DNA from: a virus | Direction: 5' to 3' (one strand) | Virus record (IMG/VR): IMGVR_UViG_3300029448_000316 | Coordinates: 1 to 27,942 of that record | Length of the DNA stretch: 27,942 nucleotides | In this document: positions 1-5,708 of the stretch, piece by piece | How positions within the stretch are numbered: position 1 is the stretch's first letter | Layout: every line of letters begins with the position of its first letter | The notes under the pieces: model-generated | Seen by the model: the letters and a program-made list of their open reading frames with translations, nothing else | Databases searched by the model: none | Told to the model about the DNA's origin: nothing | Made by a program: the position numbers and the translations under genes

Positions 1-576
1 ACGGAACGTAGCAGGTAGCTTGTCACGGAACACGACAGCCATGTTGACACCAGTGTCAAGCACAGCCTGATACACTTGGTCAGCATAGTCCATATCAGCT
101 TCGCTGTATGACAACGTAAGGTGATAATTGGCTGGTAAATCCTGATAAGCACGTTTGATTACTTTTGAGTAATCATAGAACTGCGACAGAGGAAACATTC
201 TAGCCATGCGTATGCCATCACCCTTGTCATCCGTACCGCCAAGCCGTATACAAGGCGTTATCATGTTTTTGAGACAACGCCTTTCGAAAGTCTCAATGTC
301 ATTGTACAAGGCATCATAGAAACCGATAGGGTCAGACAGTAGCCACATAGTCTTGCGTTCCCTACCACGTTGCACGGCATTCATAGCACCACGGCCTGCC
401 GTATTGAGGCAACCAACATGGCACTGTGCTTTCTCAGCCATAGCACATAGGTTATGCACCTTGCCTTTGTACACGGACTTGAACGGCTTGAGATAGCGAA
501 TGGCTGTCACATATTCAGAGCCATCACCTTTGATTGTTTTGGCATTATTGCCAACGCCTAGTATCTGATAAGTCAT
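1..576 (-). CDS. GP88-family phage protein, partial (C-terminus beyond left edge)
   Basis: The reverse strand is open from the ATG at 576 down to base 1 (192 codons, no stop), so only the N-terminal part is seen. The protein opens with GVGNNAKTIKGDG, followed by a cysteine cluster (Cys44, Cys52, Cys56) leading into CLNTAGRGAMNAVQ. Further on are PCIRLGGTDD (residues 108-117), FYDYSKV (133-139) and NYHLTLSYSEAD (150-161). This order is what I recall for the phage 'gene product 88' family, whose function is unknown. The C-x7-C-x3-C arrangement could bind metal, but that is inference. The start is supported by GGAG seven bases upstream and by a TAATG overlap with the stop of the preceding leftward gene, which implies translational coupling. 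It is the most downstream visible gene of the leftward operon. Confidence 0.8.
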   Translation of the reverse strand, partial: MTYQILGVGNNAKTIKGDGSEYVTAIRYLKPFKSVYKGKVHNLCAMAEKAQCHVGCLNTAGRGAMNAVQRGRERKTMWLLSDPIGFYDALYNDIETFERRCLKNMITPCIRLGGTDDKGDGIRMARMFPLSQFYDYSKVIKRAYQDLPANYHLTLSYSEADMDYADQVYQAVLDTGVNMAVVFRDKLPATFR

Positions 577-857
577 TACACCCACTCCATTTCATAAGCA
601 TCTTCCAGCCAACGCATAGCGGTAGCTATGTCACTAGCACCTACTTCCATGCAAGCATTGATTGCACGGTCTTCCATTTCACGCTCATAGCGTATCTCTT
701 CCTCAAGAGAACGCTGTAGACGAGCCACCTCATATTGAAGGTCAGTGATGGAATACTTCTCATAGCCCATGCCACGAGGCCGTACACCATGCACATCCTT
801 GAACAAATCCCATAAGATTTGCACCAACTCATTTTTGTAATCAGTTTCTGTGTTCAT
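576..857 (-). CDS. small hypothetical phage protein (DLFKDVHGVRPRGMG motif)
   Basis: A 93-residue acidic protein of unknown function. Its N-terminal part contains LWDLFKDVHGVRPRGMGYEKYSI, a pattern of the form 'Lxx(L/Y)(F/Y)K(D/E)xxGxRPR' that I have seen in many small phage proteins. The rest is a likely alpha-helical coiled coil (QYEVARLQRSLEEEIRYEREMEDR). The frame stays open upstream to 938. I chose the ATG at 857 because GGAG lies seven bases before it, and because a longer start would run through the palindrome at 878-893. Its stop overlaps the start of the GP88-like gene (TAATG). No enzyme or DNA-binding motif is visible. Confidence 0.75.
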   Translation of the reverse strand: MNTETDYKNELVQILWDLFKDVHGVRPRGMGYEKYSITDLQYEVARLQRSLEEEIRYEREMEDRAINACMEVGASDIATAMRWLEDAYEMEWV

Positions 858-874
858 CTCAATACTCCGTATTG

Positions 875-895
875 TTAAGTCCGACATCGGACTAA
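875..895. promoter_or_regulatory. palindromic element AGTCCGACATCGGACT, copy 1
   Basis: The 16-bp core AGTCCGACATCGGACT (878-893) is palindromic except for the central dinucleotide and is flanked by TTA and AA. It lies just upstream of the ribosome-binding site of the leftward gene 576-857. Copy 2 (1560-1575) is the same core in the opposite orientation with the same TTA/CTA flanks. Copy 3 (2204-2219) is a variant. The position suggests an operator or RNA hairpin. The binding factor is unknown. Confidence 0.6.
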
Positions 896-912
896 GGTTG
901 TAGTGCATATAA

Positions 913-948
913 GTAAATACACTTTCACTATGTTTCAAGTGTATTTAC
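913..948. repeat. 12-bp perfect inverted repeat with 12-nt loop
   Basis: GTAAATACACTT (913-924) is perfectly complementary to AAGTGTATTTAC (937-948), with a 12-nt spacer. It lies between the stop of the 959-1201 gene and the next leftward gene. Read leftward, it would form a stable RNA hairpin in the short intergenic gap, but no run of U follows, so it is not a classical terminator. The arms carry the same ACACTT/AAGTGT half-site that is repeated near the rightward promoter at 2638-2666, so a protein-binding operator is equally possible. Confidence 0.7.
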
Positions 949-958
949 GTTATGTACA

Positions 959-1201
959 CTAAGCCAAGCCTAGTTCTTGCAATTCGGCAATGCCTTTGGC
1001 AATCTTTTGCAAGTCTGCCTCACGCTTGACACGAGCCTCATACTCAGCTTGCATAGCATCAGCTTGACCTGTCACATAAACCCTAAACTCAGGCCGTGTT
1101 TCAGGCTCATAGCTACGGCTATAGGCTTGTGTGTCCATTGCCTGCCAGCTTGAACGGACAGGCTTATGCCTGCCCATTGGTGTGATGAATTTACGAGCCA
1201 T
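959..1201 (-). CDS. small hypothetical phage protein
   Basis: An 80-residue protein of unknown function. The N-terminal half is basic and polar (MARKFITPMGRHKPVRSSWQ) with several Tyr and Arg residues. The C-terminal half, from about residue 46, is predicted helical (QADAMQAEYEARVKREADLQKIAKGIAELQ) and could form a coiled coil. The start at 1201 is supported by GGAG seven bases upstream, inside the end of the preceding gene. The two genes overlap by 11 bases, which points to coupled translation. No signal peptide, membrane segment or known domain is visible. It is followed by the 913-948 inverted repeat. Confidence 0.7.
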   Translation of the reverse strand: MARKFITPMGRHKPVRSSWQAMDTQAYSRSYEPETRPEFRVYVTGQADAMQAEYEARVKREADLQKIAKGIAELQELGLA

Positions 1202-1388
1202 TACGATTCTCCAAATTGTATGCTACAATTCCCCAGCCAACGACTAAGCACCATGCACTGCTACCGAATAGCGTCCATGACAGCCAAGTCATGTGACCTA
1301 TACCATGAACAGATAGCATAGCTAATCCGAAGAAAACGCCTACCATTAACATGGCGATAAAGAATAAATCTAACATTTCAAATTTCAT
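1191..1388 (-). CDS. small membrane protein, two predicted TM segments
   Basis: A 65-residue hydrophobic protein. One membrane segment lies at about residues 8-26 (LFFIAMLMVGVFFGLAMLS) and another at about 44-58, rich in Trp and Gly (WTLFGSSAWCLVVGWGIV), with a short loop containing HGIGHM between them. It ends in a short polar tail (NLENRNGS). The frame is open upstream to 1421, but the ATG at 1388 has AGGAG eight bases upstream and gives a compact two-TM protein, so I prefer it. Role unknown. In the leftward, probably early, operon it could act at the host inner membrane, but nothing in the sequence proves this. Confidence 0.7.
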   Translation of the reverse strand: MKFEMLDLFFIAMLMVGVFFGLAMLSVHGIGHMTWLSWTLFGSSAWCLVVGWGIVAYNLENRNGS

Positions 1389-1420
1389 TTGAATTTCTCC
1401 TAGCAAGTGAGACAGTAGCA

Positions 1421-1996
1421 TTAAGCTACTGCCTGTTGTACATTGTATGGTGACAGAATGTCAAGCACTTCGTGCAACACGACATTGTGCTTTTTGCACT
1501 CTTCAATCAGTTGCATAGCAAGATATGCAGAATCAACAACCTCAACTACGTTGTTGTCTAGTCCGACATCGGACTTAACATCAGAGTCAGTAGACTCTGT
1601 AGGTTGCTTTGGCTCGTCTGCTTTAGTAGCTTGTGCCATTGCTTTACGCAAAGCTGAAAGATTCTTGAAACCTTTCTTTGCTTTCTTATTGAAAGCATCA
1701 GCTTCGGCTTTGGTATTTACATACCACTCAGCATCGGAACGTCTTTGCTTTGGTATTGAAGCAATACCACAATCACGAAATCTGTCGGATGAAATCCGTT
1801 CACCACCTTCCAAACGTAGGCTTTGCATCAGCTTTCCAAGCCGTGTGTCAAAGCCATTGTCGGCAGTGTCGTTCTTGAAGTTGAACATGATTCGGTCAGC
1901 TTTAGCTGTACGAGTTTTGTACTCTGCGGCAAGTTCCTTGCCCTCTGATTCCAGAGTGTTGTTTACAACAGGAGTTTTTGAGGTTGAGTTTTGCAT
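1421..1996 (-). CDS. hypothetical phage protein, first gene of leftward operon
   Basis: A 191-residue hydrophilic protein that I cannot assign to a family. It reads as three parts: an N-terminal helical region (about 1-60), a central basic segment (about 70-120, including RDCGIASIPKQRRSDAEWYVN and a Lys/Ala-rich stretch), and, after a polar Thr/Ser/Asp linker, a C-terminal helical part (about 150-191). Lys/Arg density in the centre would suit nucleic-acid binding, but no recognised motif is present. The start is supported by AGAGGA about seven bases upstream. The ribosome-binding site lies directly outside the long hairpin at 2012-2089, so expression may depend on that structure. Its coding sequence contains palindrome copy 2 (1560-1575), encoding SDVGL. 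Confidence 0.75.
   Translation of the reverse strand: MQNSTSKTPVVNNTLESEGKELAAEYKTRTAKADRIMFNFKNDTADNGFDTRLGKLMQSLRLEGGERISSDRFRDCGIASIPKQRRSDAEWYVNTKAEADAFNKKAKKGFKNLSALRKAMAQATKADEPKQPTESTDSDVKSDVGLDNNVVEVVDSAYLAMQLIEECKKHNVVLHEVLDILSPYNVQQAVA
1558..1579. promoter_or_regulatory. palindromic element, copy 2 (inside a gene)
   Basis: Bases 1560-1575 read AGTCCGACATCGGACT, the same 16-bp core as at 878-893. The flanks (CT before, TAAC after) show that it is the same element inverted. It lies inside the leftward coding region 1421-1996, where it encodes Ser-Asp-Val-Gly-Leu in a polar linker. A repeated site kept within a coding region is more likely to be functional than coincidental. Confidence 0.55.
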
Positions 1997-2011
1997 TTCG
2001 GTTCCTCTTAT

Positions 2012-2089
2012 CTATCTTTAGGTTTTATAGGGATATACCCCTTTCACTACGTTCAAGGGGCTATATCCCGTAAAACCGTAAGAAGATAG
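2012..2089 (-). promoter_or_regulatory. 78-nt imperfect inverted repeat / leader hairpin of leftward operon
   Basis: Four nested arms pair across an 11-nt loop (2044-2054). CTATCTT (2012-2018) pairs with AAGATAG (2083-2089), GGTTTTA with TAAAACC (2071-2077), GGGATATA with TATATCCC, and CCCCTT (2038-2043) with AAGGGG (2055-2060). Only small internal loops and bulges separate them. On the leftward transcript this hairpin ends six bases or so before the AGAGGA ribosome-binding site of the first gene (start 1996). It could be an attenuator, an RNase III site, a 5' stabiliser or a protein-binding operator. There is no U-tract, so simple intrinsic termination is unlikely. Confidence 0.7.
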
Positions 2090-2201
2090 TTAAGGTTTTG
2101 GTTGATGCCTTACACGCCATCCTCTGCCCATGCCGTTCCATGTGATTGCAGGAAACTACGTTTCCGAAATACCTGCACTGAACTGTGTGAGGCTTTGGTG
2201 A

Positions 2202-2222
2202 CTAGTCCAACGTGGGACTTAG
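2202..2222. promoter_or_regulatory. palindromic element, copy 3 (variant)
   Basis: AGTCCAACGTGGGACT (2204-2219) keeps the AGTCC...GGACT arms and the CTA/TTAG flanks of the other two copies, with differences only in the middle six bases. Across all three, the common form is AGTCC(G/A)AC(A/G)T(C/G)GGACT. This copy lies in the non-coding divergent region, the usual place for an operator. Copies are spaced 682 and 644 bases apart. Confidence 0.55.
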
Positions 2223-2401
2223 CGATGAACCAGTTACCCCTATGGGGGTAGGGTATTTTGTGCATCGGCATTGCAACATTGCCCGAATTTTCTGTATCAC
2301 TGCTCCAATGTGTAGCTCAACAATGGCAACTGATACCATAACAGTTGACCAATAGCTTGAAACTGGCAGAAAACCTAGCATTTTTCCTTACATATGCTGA
2401 T

Positions 2402-2432
2402 AATATGGGCATAATGCGACTGAATATGGGCA
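2402..2432 (+). repeat. direct repeat AATATGGGCA x2, 21-bp period
   Basis: AATATGGGCA occurs at 2402-2411 and again at 2423-2432. The 21-bp period would put two bound proteins on the same face of the helix. It lies in the non-coding divergent region. Two copies are few, so this is a weak iteron-like signal. Confidence 0.4.
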
Positions 2433-2637
2433 GATGATGCCTCACATAGCCGCATATGACGCGGATAACATAGGGGCGGGCGTGCGCCACCCCCCGGCGT
2501 ACAGTATATATATACATAGAAGAACACAGATTAGGAAAATTAAGTGTTAACCACAAGAACAACTGACATTATCTTATGCATAAGTATTGTGCAACTGCCT
2601 AAATAATAGGCAATACTATTTATATTAAAAATAATGC

Positions 2638-2666
2638 TTGACAGGCTTGACATAATCTGGTATAAT
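2638..2666 (+). promoter_or_regulatory. consensus sigma70 promoter for the rightward block
   Basis: TTGACA (2638-2643), a 17-bp spacer and TATAAT (2661-2666) match both consensus hexamers exactly. A second TTGACA starts 10 bases after the first. Transcription would start near 2673 and give a leader of about 200 nt before the first gene at 2872. The leader is filled with ACACTT/AAGTGT dyads (2683-2822), so the promoter is probably tightly controlled. Confidence 0.85.
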
Positions 2667-2682
2667 TATGTATAACTAAGAC

Positions 2683-2822
2683 ACACTTAAAGTGTTTACA
2701 CTTAAATGTCTATATAATAATTCTTAAAAAGCTCTTTAACTATAACACTTAACTATAGTATAAGTTAGTCCCTACTAAATTTTCTTTGCTAATACACTTT
2801 AAGTGACTACACTATAAGTGTA
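2683..2822. promoter_or_regulatory. cluster of ACACTT/AAGTGT dyads (candidate operators)
   Basis: Overlapping dyads follow the -10 box: ACACTTAAAGTGT (2683-2695), AAGTGTTTACACTT (2690-2703) and ACACTTAAATGT (2698-2709). Further on come a half-site at 2745-2750, ACACTTTAAGTG (2794-2805) and the 15-bp palindrome TACACTATAAGTGTA (2808-2822). The half-site also forms the arms of the 913-948 inverted repeat. The first group covers roughly +10 to +37 of the predicted transcript, which is where a repressor would block RNA polymerase. The palindrome ACTATAGT (2752-2759) lies in the same leader. Confidence 0.55.
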
Positions 2823-2871
2823 CTCCTTTGTGCAAAGATTATTCGTGTTTTTTAAAAGAAAGTTCTTGACA

Positions 2872-3084
2872 ATGGCTAAGAAATCTGTAAAACTATACAC
2901 AGATAATGTTCTTGAAGCATTTTATAATGCTATTCGTACTAATTCTTTAGACAGACTTCATATACCCCATAGTGATGTATTCTATGTGCGTAGTGCCGTG
3001 GAAGCTCACTATGGTCGTTCTTTTACTCTGAAGCATGTAGAGGATGCAATGAGGGCCGAAGGCTGGAAAGAGAAAGATGAGTGA
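2872..3084 (+). CDS. small hypothetical phage protein, first rightward gene
   Basis: A 70-residue protein, basic at the N-terminus (MAKKSVKLYTDN), with helical stretches and a C-terminal segment reading VEAHYGRSFTLKHVEDAMRAEGWKEKDE. Short proteins with this 'VEAxxGxxxxLxHVExxMRAEGW' ending occur in marine phages, and I know no function for them. The frame opens earlier, with a GTG at 2818, but that codon falls inside the palindrome at 2808-2822. I therefore chose the ATG at 2872, preceded by a purine-rich AAAGAAAG. As the first gene after the strong promoter at 2638 it could be regulatory, though no helix-turn-helix is clear. Confidence 0.7.
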   Translation: MAKKSVKLYTDNVLEAFYNAIRTNSLDRLHIPHSDVFYVRSAVEAHYGRSFTLKHVEDAMRAEGWKEKDE

Positions 3085-3087
3085 CGT

Positions 3088-3300
3088 ATGTTTTCTTTTT
3101 TCCTGTACATATCCGTAATTGTTATGCCAGATGGCGTAGTCAAAACTTATACTGAAACTTTAGAGACATGTCCTACTACTGAGTACGTAATGTCATATCA
3201 TAATGAGATGATTCAGTCTGGCGAAATAGTAGACTGGAGAGCTAGGTGTACTGCATATGAGTTTGATTTAAATGTAGCACCAAAAGGAACAGCAACTTAA
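3088..3300 (+). CDS. Cys-pair mini-protein, paralog 1
   Basis: A 70-residue protein with a short hydrophobic N-terminus (FSFFLYISVIVM) followed by a polar domain carrying Cys28 and Cys54, with Trp50 just before the second cysteine. The pattern matches the genes at 6327-6533 and 12084-12272, and VMPDGVVKTYTETLETC aligns well with VMGGEKVEYTPYQSLSEC of the 6327 gene. The hydrophobic start could be a signal peptide or membrane anchor, with the Cys pair forming a disulfide outside the cytoplasm. That is inference. It begins three bases after the previous stop and its own stop overlaps the next start (TAATG). Confidence 0.65.
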   Translation: MFSFFLYISVIVMPDGVVKTYTETLETCPTTEYVMSYHNEMIQSGEIVDWRARCTAYEFDLNVAPKGTAT

Positions 3301-3593
3301 TGGCTATACCTGAAAGAGTAAAAACTAAAATGAAGGAAGAGGGGTTGTCTGGCGTTAATAAGCCTAAGCGTACTCCTAATCATAAAACTAAGTCACACTG
3401 CGTAATGGCTAAAGAAGGTGACACATATAAATTTATTCGCTTTGGACAGCAAGGCGTATCAGGTGCTGGTAAGTCTCCTAAGACTGCTAAAGATAAAGCA
3501 CGTAAGAAATCCTACTATGCACGTCACGATGCACAGGGGAAACCGACCAGCAAGCTGTCAGCGAAGTATTGGTCACATAAAGTTAAATGGTAG
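3300..3593 (+). CDS. small basic protein of a marine-phage family
   Basis: A very basic 97-residue protein rich in Lys. The core reads YKFIRFGQQGVSGAG...KDKARKKSYYARHDAQGKPTSKLSAKYWSHKVKW. The 'IRFG...ARKKSYYARH...AKYWSHKVKW' pattern recurs in many marine phage and cyanophage small proteins, whose function is not known to me. The charge would allow nucleic-acid binding or virion DNA association. The start overlaps the previous stop by one base (TAATG), indicating coupling. The related small basic protein at 8145-8396 also opens with a Lys/Trp-rich patch and ends in a basic tail. Confidence 0.75.
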   Translation: MAIPERVKTKMKEEGLSGVNKPKRTPNHKTKSHCVMAKEGDTYKFIRFGQQGVSGAGKSPKTAKDKARKKSYYARHDAQGKPTSKLSAKYWSHKVKW

Positions 3594-3608
3594 TATAGGA
3601 GATACACT

Positions 3609-3998
3609 ATGTCTAAAGCAATTAAGACAACAAAGGTTCTAGCAGATGCTGCGGCAGCGGCTCGTGCAGCAGCTAATAAAGCTGCAAGGAACAAGTTGCG
3701 CACAGGAAATAAAGCACCTGAAGGTGTAGGAAAAGCAGATGCGGGACGTATGGCTCTTGGTAGGGCTGCTGGTAGAAGCAAAGGCCAAGCGAAAGCGTTA
3801 AAAACAAAAATGATAGCACTTGAAAAAATAACAGACAAAAAAGGCGAAAAAGCACAACTCTTAAGAAATGCTATTAATGGTTTAAAAAAACAACTCCCAA
3901 CACCTGTTATTAAGCAGGTACAGGAACAAGTGAAAGCTGCAGGTATTAGAGCAACAGTAAATAAAAATAAAGGCGGCATGGTAAAACGGAGAAAGTAA
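3609..3998 (+). CDS. Ala/Lys-rich basic protein with C-terminal GGMVKRRK
   Basis: A 129-residue low-complexity protein. An Ala/Arg/Lys-rich helix lies at about residues 9-30 (LADAAAAARAAANKAARNK), a basic middle runs through GRMALGRAAGRSKGQAKALKTK, and the protein ends in NKNKGGMVKRRK. It has no Cys or Trp and no recognised domain. The histone-tail-like composition suggests binding to DNA or to an acidic scaffold surface (inference). The terminal GG-M-V-K motif links it to five other proteins in the window. AGGAG lies seven bases before the start, and its stop overlaps the next start (TAATG). Confidence 0.7.
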   Translation: MSKAIKTTKVLADAAAAARAAANKAARNKLRTGNKAPEGVGKADAGRMALGRAAGRSKGQAKALKTKMIALEKITDKKGEKAQLLRNAINGLKKQLPTPVIKQVQEQVKAAGIRATVNKNKGGMVKRRK

Positions 3999-4405
3999 TG
4001 AGTAAGCGAGGAGACAAAAGCGGTCGTGAGGAATTGCGTAAAGTAAAAATTTTAGATATGCAGAAACTTCTGAATGAACCGGGTCTCAACTCTGGTGAGC
4101 GTAAATTAGTAAAAGATAAAATTAAAAAATTAAAAGCTGGGGGCAATCCATTGTCTGCAGAATTTGATTTTTTTAATAAGGGGGGTGATGTGAAAAAGAA
4201 AAAGGTTCCAGTAATAGCTATATCTGTAGGCATGGCTGAAATGAAAAAAGACCCAAGCAAGAAAGCTAACATGATGCGTGGGGGTACAGCTAATAAAAAA
4301 GAACACATGTATTCAGCAGGTGGTTCTGTAACAGACAAACTAAGCCCCGGCCTACGTGCATTAAATAAAACACGCCCAGATGTAGTTAAGAAAATTCTTA
4401 GTTAG
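3998..4405 (+). CDS. Lys-rich protein with three GG-x-x-K motifs
   Basis: A 135-residue basic protein of unknown function. After a charged helical N-terminus (about 1-48) come three copies of the glycine-pair motif: NKGGDVKKKK (about 61-70), MRGGTANKK (about 93-101) and YSAGGSVTDK (about 105-114). The C-terminus reads LRALNKTRPDVVKKILS. These motifs resemble those in the 3609, 4927, 10004 and 14536 genes. Coupled to the preceding gene by TAATG. The shared motif and adjacency suggest one functional set, perhaps virion-associated, but there is no direct proof. Confidence 0.65.
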   Translation: MSKRGDKSGREELRKVKILDMQKLLNEPGLNSGERKLVKDKIKKLKAGGNPLSAEFDFFNKGGDVKKKKVPVIAISVGMAEMKKDPSKKANMMRGGTANKKEHMYSAGGSVTDKLSPGLRALNKTRPDVVKKILS

Positions 4406-4409
4406 TTTT

Positions 4410-4934
4410 ATGCATCCCGTAGAGCGTGACATACGTAAGTGGTCACATGATTTCCTAGAAGTACCTAGTGAAAAACTGAACGGCCTACCGCCCTGCCCCT
4501 ATGCTAAACAAGCGTGGCTAGACAATAAGGTTGTATTTAGTATAAACACAGGGCTAGATGGACTAGCTAAAGAAGTAGCAGACTTTAATGAACACGACTA
4601 TGACATAGTTGTATGGGCTAATGAGTTACTTCCAGATGTAGAATACCTAGATGGTTGGTGTGATGGTGTAAACGAAGCCTTATCAATCATGGGTAAAGAT
4701 ATGCACCTCATGGTGTTTCATCCAGACTATGATGCAGAAGAAGCAGGTCTGGACTTTTTAGTTGAAGATGGTATAGTAGATGAGAGCCTAGTCTACTGTA
4801 TGGTATTTGTACAAAGGCTATCTATACTAGATGATGCAGCAATGAGTCTGGAGAAGTCTGGTTATTATAATCACTTTCCTGTGGAAGTGTTTCATTCATT
4901 AGTTATAGACAGAAGGAGATTAAGAAATGGCTGA
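4410..4934 (+). CDS. conserved hypothetical protein (LNGLPPCPYAKQAW motif)
   Basis: A 174-residue acidic protein that contrasts with its basic neighbours. Its N-terminus reads WSHDFLEVPSEKLNGLPPCPYAKQAWLDNKV, with a single conserved-looking Cys29 in PPCPYA. The middle has HDYDIVVWANELLPDVEYLDGWCDGVNEAL, and further on MVFHPDYDAEEAGLDFLVEDG. The well-formed hydrophobic core and the PPCPYA motif suggest a folded, possibly enzymatic protein. I recognise the pattern from marine phages and bacteria but cannot name a reaction. It starts four bases after the previous stop without an obvious ribosome-binding site, and its end overlaps the next gene by eight bases. Confidence 0.75.
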   Translation: MHPVERDIRKWSHDFLEVPSEKLNGLPPCPYAKQAWLDNKVVFSINTGLDGLAKEVADFNEHDYDIVVWANELLPDVEYLDGWCDGVNEALSIMGKDMHLMVFHPDYDAEEAGLDFLVEDGIVDESLVYCMVFVQRLSILDDAAMSLEKSGYYNHFPVEVFHSLVIDRRRLRNG

Positions 4935-5229
4935 AAAAACTTTTTCTAAACGGATTGGTAAAACTTCCGTAGAAGAAGCCAGAAAAAAACTTTCAAATGC
5001 TAGAAGTGATAAAATGAAAAAATACTGGAAAGGTATACTAGAAATTCGTTTAGATGAGTACAATAATTTGTCAAAAGGAGGAGTACCAATGAAGGGCAAA
5101 ACTAAAATGGCTAAAAAGATGCGGGGCGGTGGTTCTGTAATGGCTAAGAAAATGCGCGGAGGCGGCATGGCTAAGATGGCATCTAAAAAGAAAATGATGC
5201 GCGGTGGCATGGCTAAGAAAAAGAAATGA
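4927..5229 (+). CDS. basic protein with tandem GGGMAKK repeats
   Basis: A 100-residue, very basic protein. The first half is a charged helix (about 14-50). The second half is a tandem array of a Gly-pair/Met/Ala/Lys unit: MAKKMRGGGSV, MAKKMRGGGM, AKMASKKKMMRGGM, AKKKK. The low complexity suggests an unstructured, Lys-rich tail able to bind nucleic acid or another polyanion. It carries the densest array of the GG-[M/S]-x-K motif in the window. AGGAG nine bases upstream supports the start, which overlaps the previous gene by eight bases. An internal ATG at 5089, preceded by AAAGGAGG, could produce the repeat tail alone. Confidence 0.7.
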   Translation: MAEKTFSKRIGKTSVEEARKKLSNARSDKMKKYWKGILEIRLDEYNNLSKGGVPMKGKTKMAKKMRGGGSVMAKKMRGGGMAKMASKKKMMRGGMAKKKK

Positions 5230-5345
5230 GAAAATGTGCAATTAAATATTTGGGATGGGCTTTGCTTTATATGGGTAGACCTTTTACCAAGGTAGGTGAC
5301 TGGTTCTGGAAAAAGCATAGACAAGTTCTGGATTGGAATGACTAA
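5226..5345 (+). CDS. 39-residue hydrophobic/aromatic peptide
   Basis: A short ORF that fits exactly between two genes. Its ATG overlaps the previous stop (ATGA at 5226-5229) and its stop overlaps the next ATG (TAATG at 5343-5347). The peptide starts MRKCAIKYLGWALLYMGRPF and continues TKVGDWFWKKHRQVLDWND. It has five aromatic or bulky positions flanked by basic residues, which suits an amphipathic or membrane-surface helix. The perfect junctions on both sides are the main evidence that it is translated. Function unknown. Confidence 0.6.
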   Translation: MRKCAIKYLGWALLYMGRPFTKVGDWFWKKHRQVLDWND

Positions 5346-5698
5346 TGCCTAGAATTATAGATGGCTCTAAGTTTACCACAAAAGGTTTAACTACAGGCAC
5401 TGGCTCTACAGCACTGTACACAGTTCCAAACGTACATGCTGCTGTAGTGCGCCATCTAAGTCTTACTAATAATAATGCTGCAGCAAAAAAGATAACGATA
5501 CAATACTACGACTCAAAGGCAACAACGCATTACTTTATAACTGAAGATTTATCTGTAGCTGCAAATTCGTTTGTAAACATAGTAGATGGTAATTTTATTC
5601 ATTTAAATTCTAGTGATAAGATTATCCTCTCAGCAGAAACAGCAGGTACTATATCTGCATTAATATCCGTTGAAGAATACTACGACCCAAATAGATAA
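5345..5698 (+). CDS. small beta-rich structural-like protein, paralog of the 25010 gene
   Basis: A 117-residue protein with beta-strand character and few charges, unlike its basic neighbours. YTVPNVHAAVVRHLSLTNNNAAAKKITIQYY, then FITEDLSVAANSFVNI and the ending IILSAETAGTISALISVEEYY align in order with the protein at 25010-25339 (YTAPTSTTTVIIGLTIANIA, FLVKDVPILAGASLEF, ISVTSNTANSADSTLSIMEIT). The 25010 gene sits among fibre genes, so a virion role such as decoration or fibre accessory protein is likely. Coupled to the preceding small ORF by TAATG. Confidence 0.65.
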   Translation: MPRIIDGSKFTTKGLTTGTGSTALYTVPNVHAAVVRHLSLTNNNAAAKKITIQYYDSKATTHYFITEDLSVAANSFVNIVDGNFIHLNSSDKIILSAETAGTISALISVEEYYDPNR

Positions 5699-5708
5699 GG
5701 TATATAAA

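Larger units (their letters stand above)
2090..2637. other. non-coding part of the divergent control region
   Basis: No convincing gene lies here. It holds palindrome copy 3 (2204-2219), a small hairpin with TACCCC (2235-2240) against GGGGTA (2245-2250), and a direct repeat AATATGGGCA at 2402-2411 and 2423-2432 (21 bases apart, two helical turns). CATATG occurs at 2391-2396 and again at 2453-2458. A strikingly GC-rich hairpin-forming stretch lies at 2473-2499, next to an AT-only tract (2504-2513). The mix of repeats, GC hairpin and AT tract would fit a replication origin or a multi-factor switch region. I see no convincing leftward sigma70 promoter in it. Confidence 0.5.

Noticed and set aside
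1443-2021. 192-codon rightward ORF opposite the 1421-1996 gene
   Set aside because: It is antisense to a gene with a better ribosome-binding site and operon context. The protein is Ser/Leu/Cys-rich, as typical of shadow frames.
2090-2330. tRNA or small RNA gene in the non-coding region
   Set aside because: Several small hairpins exist, but I found no cloverleaf with a GGTTC-type T-loop, nor a promoter plus terminator framing an RNA.
2317-2562. 81-codon leftward ORF in the divergent region
   Set aside because: It runs through the direct repeats, the GC hairpin and the AT tract, has odd composition (many Cys, Arg, Tyr) and no ribosome-binding site. More likely regulatory DNA.
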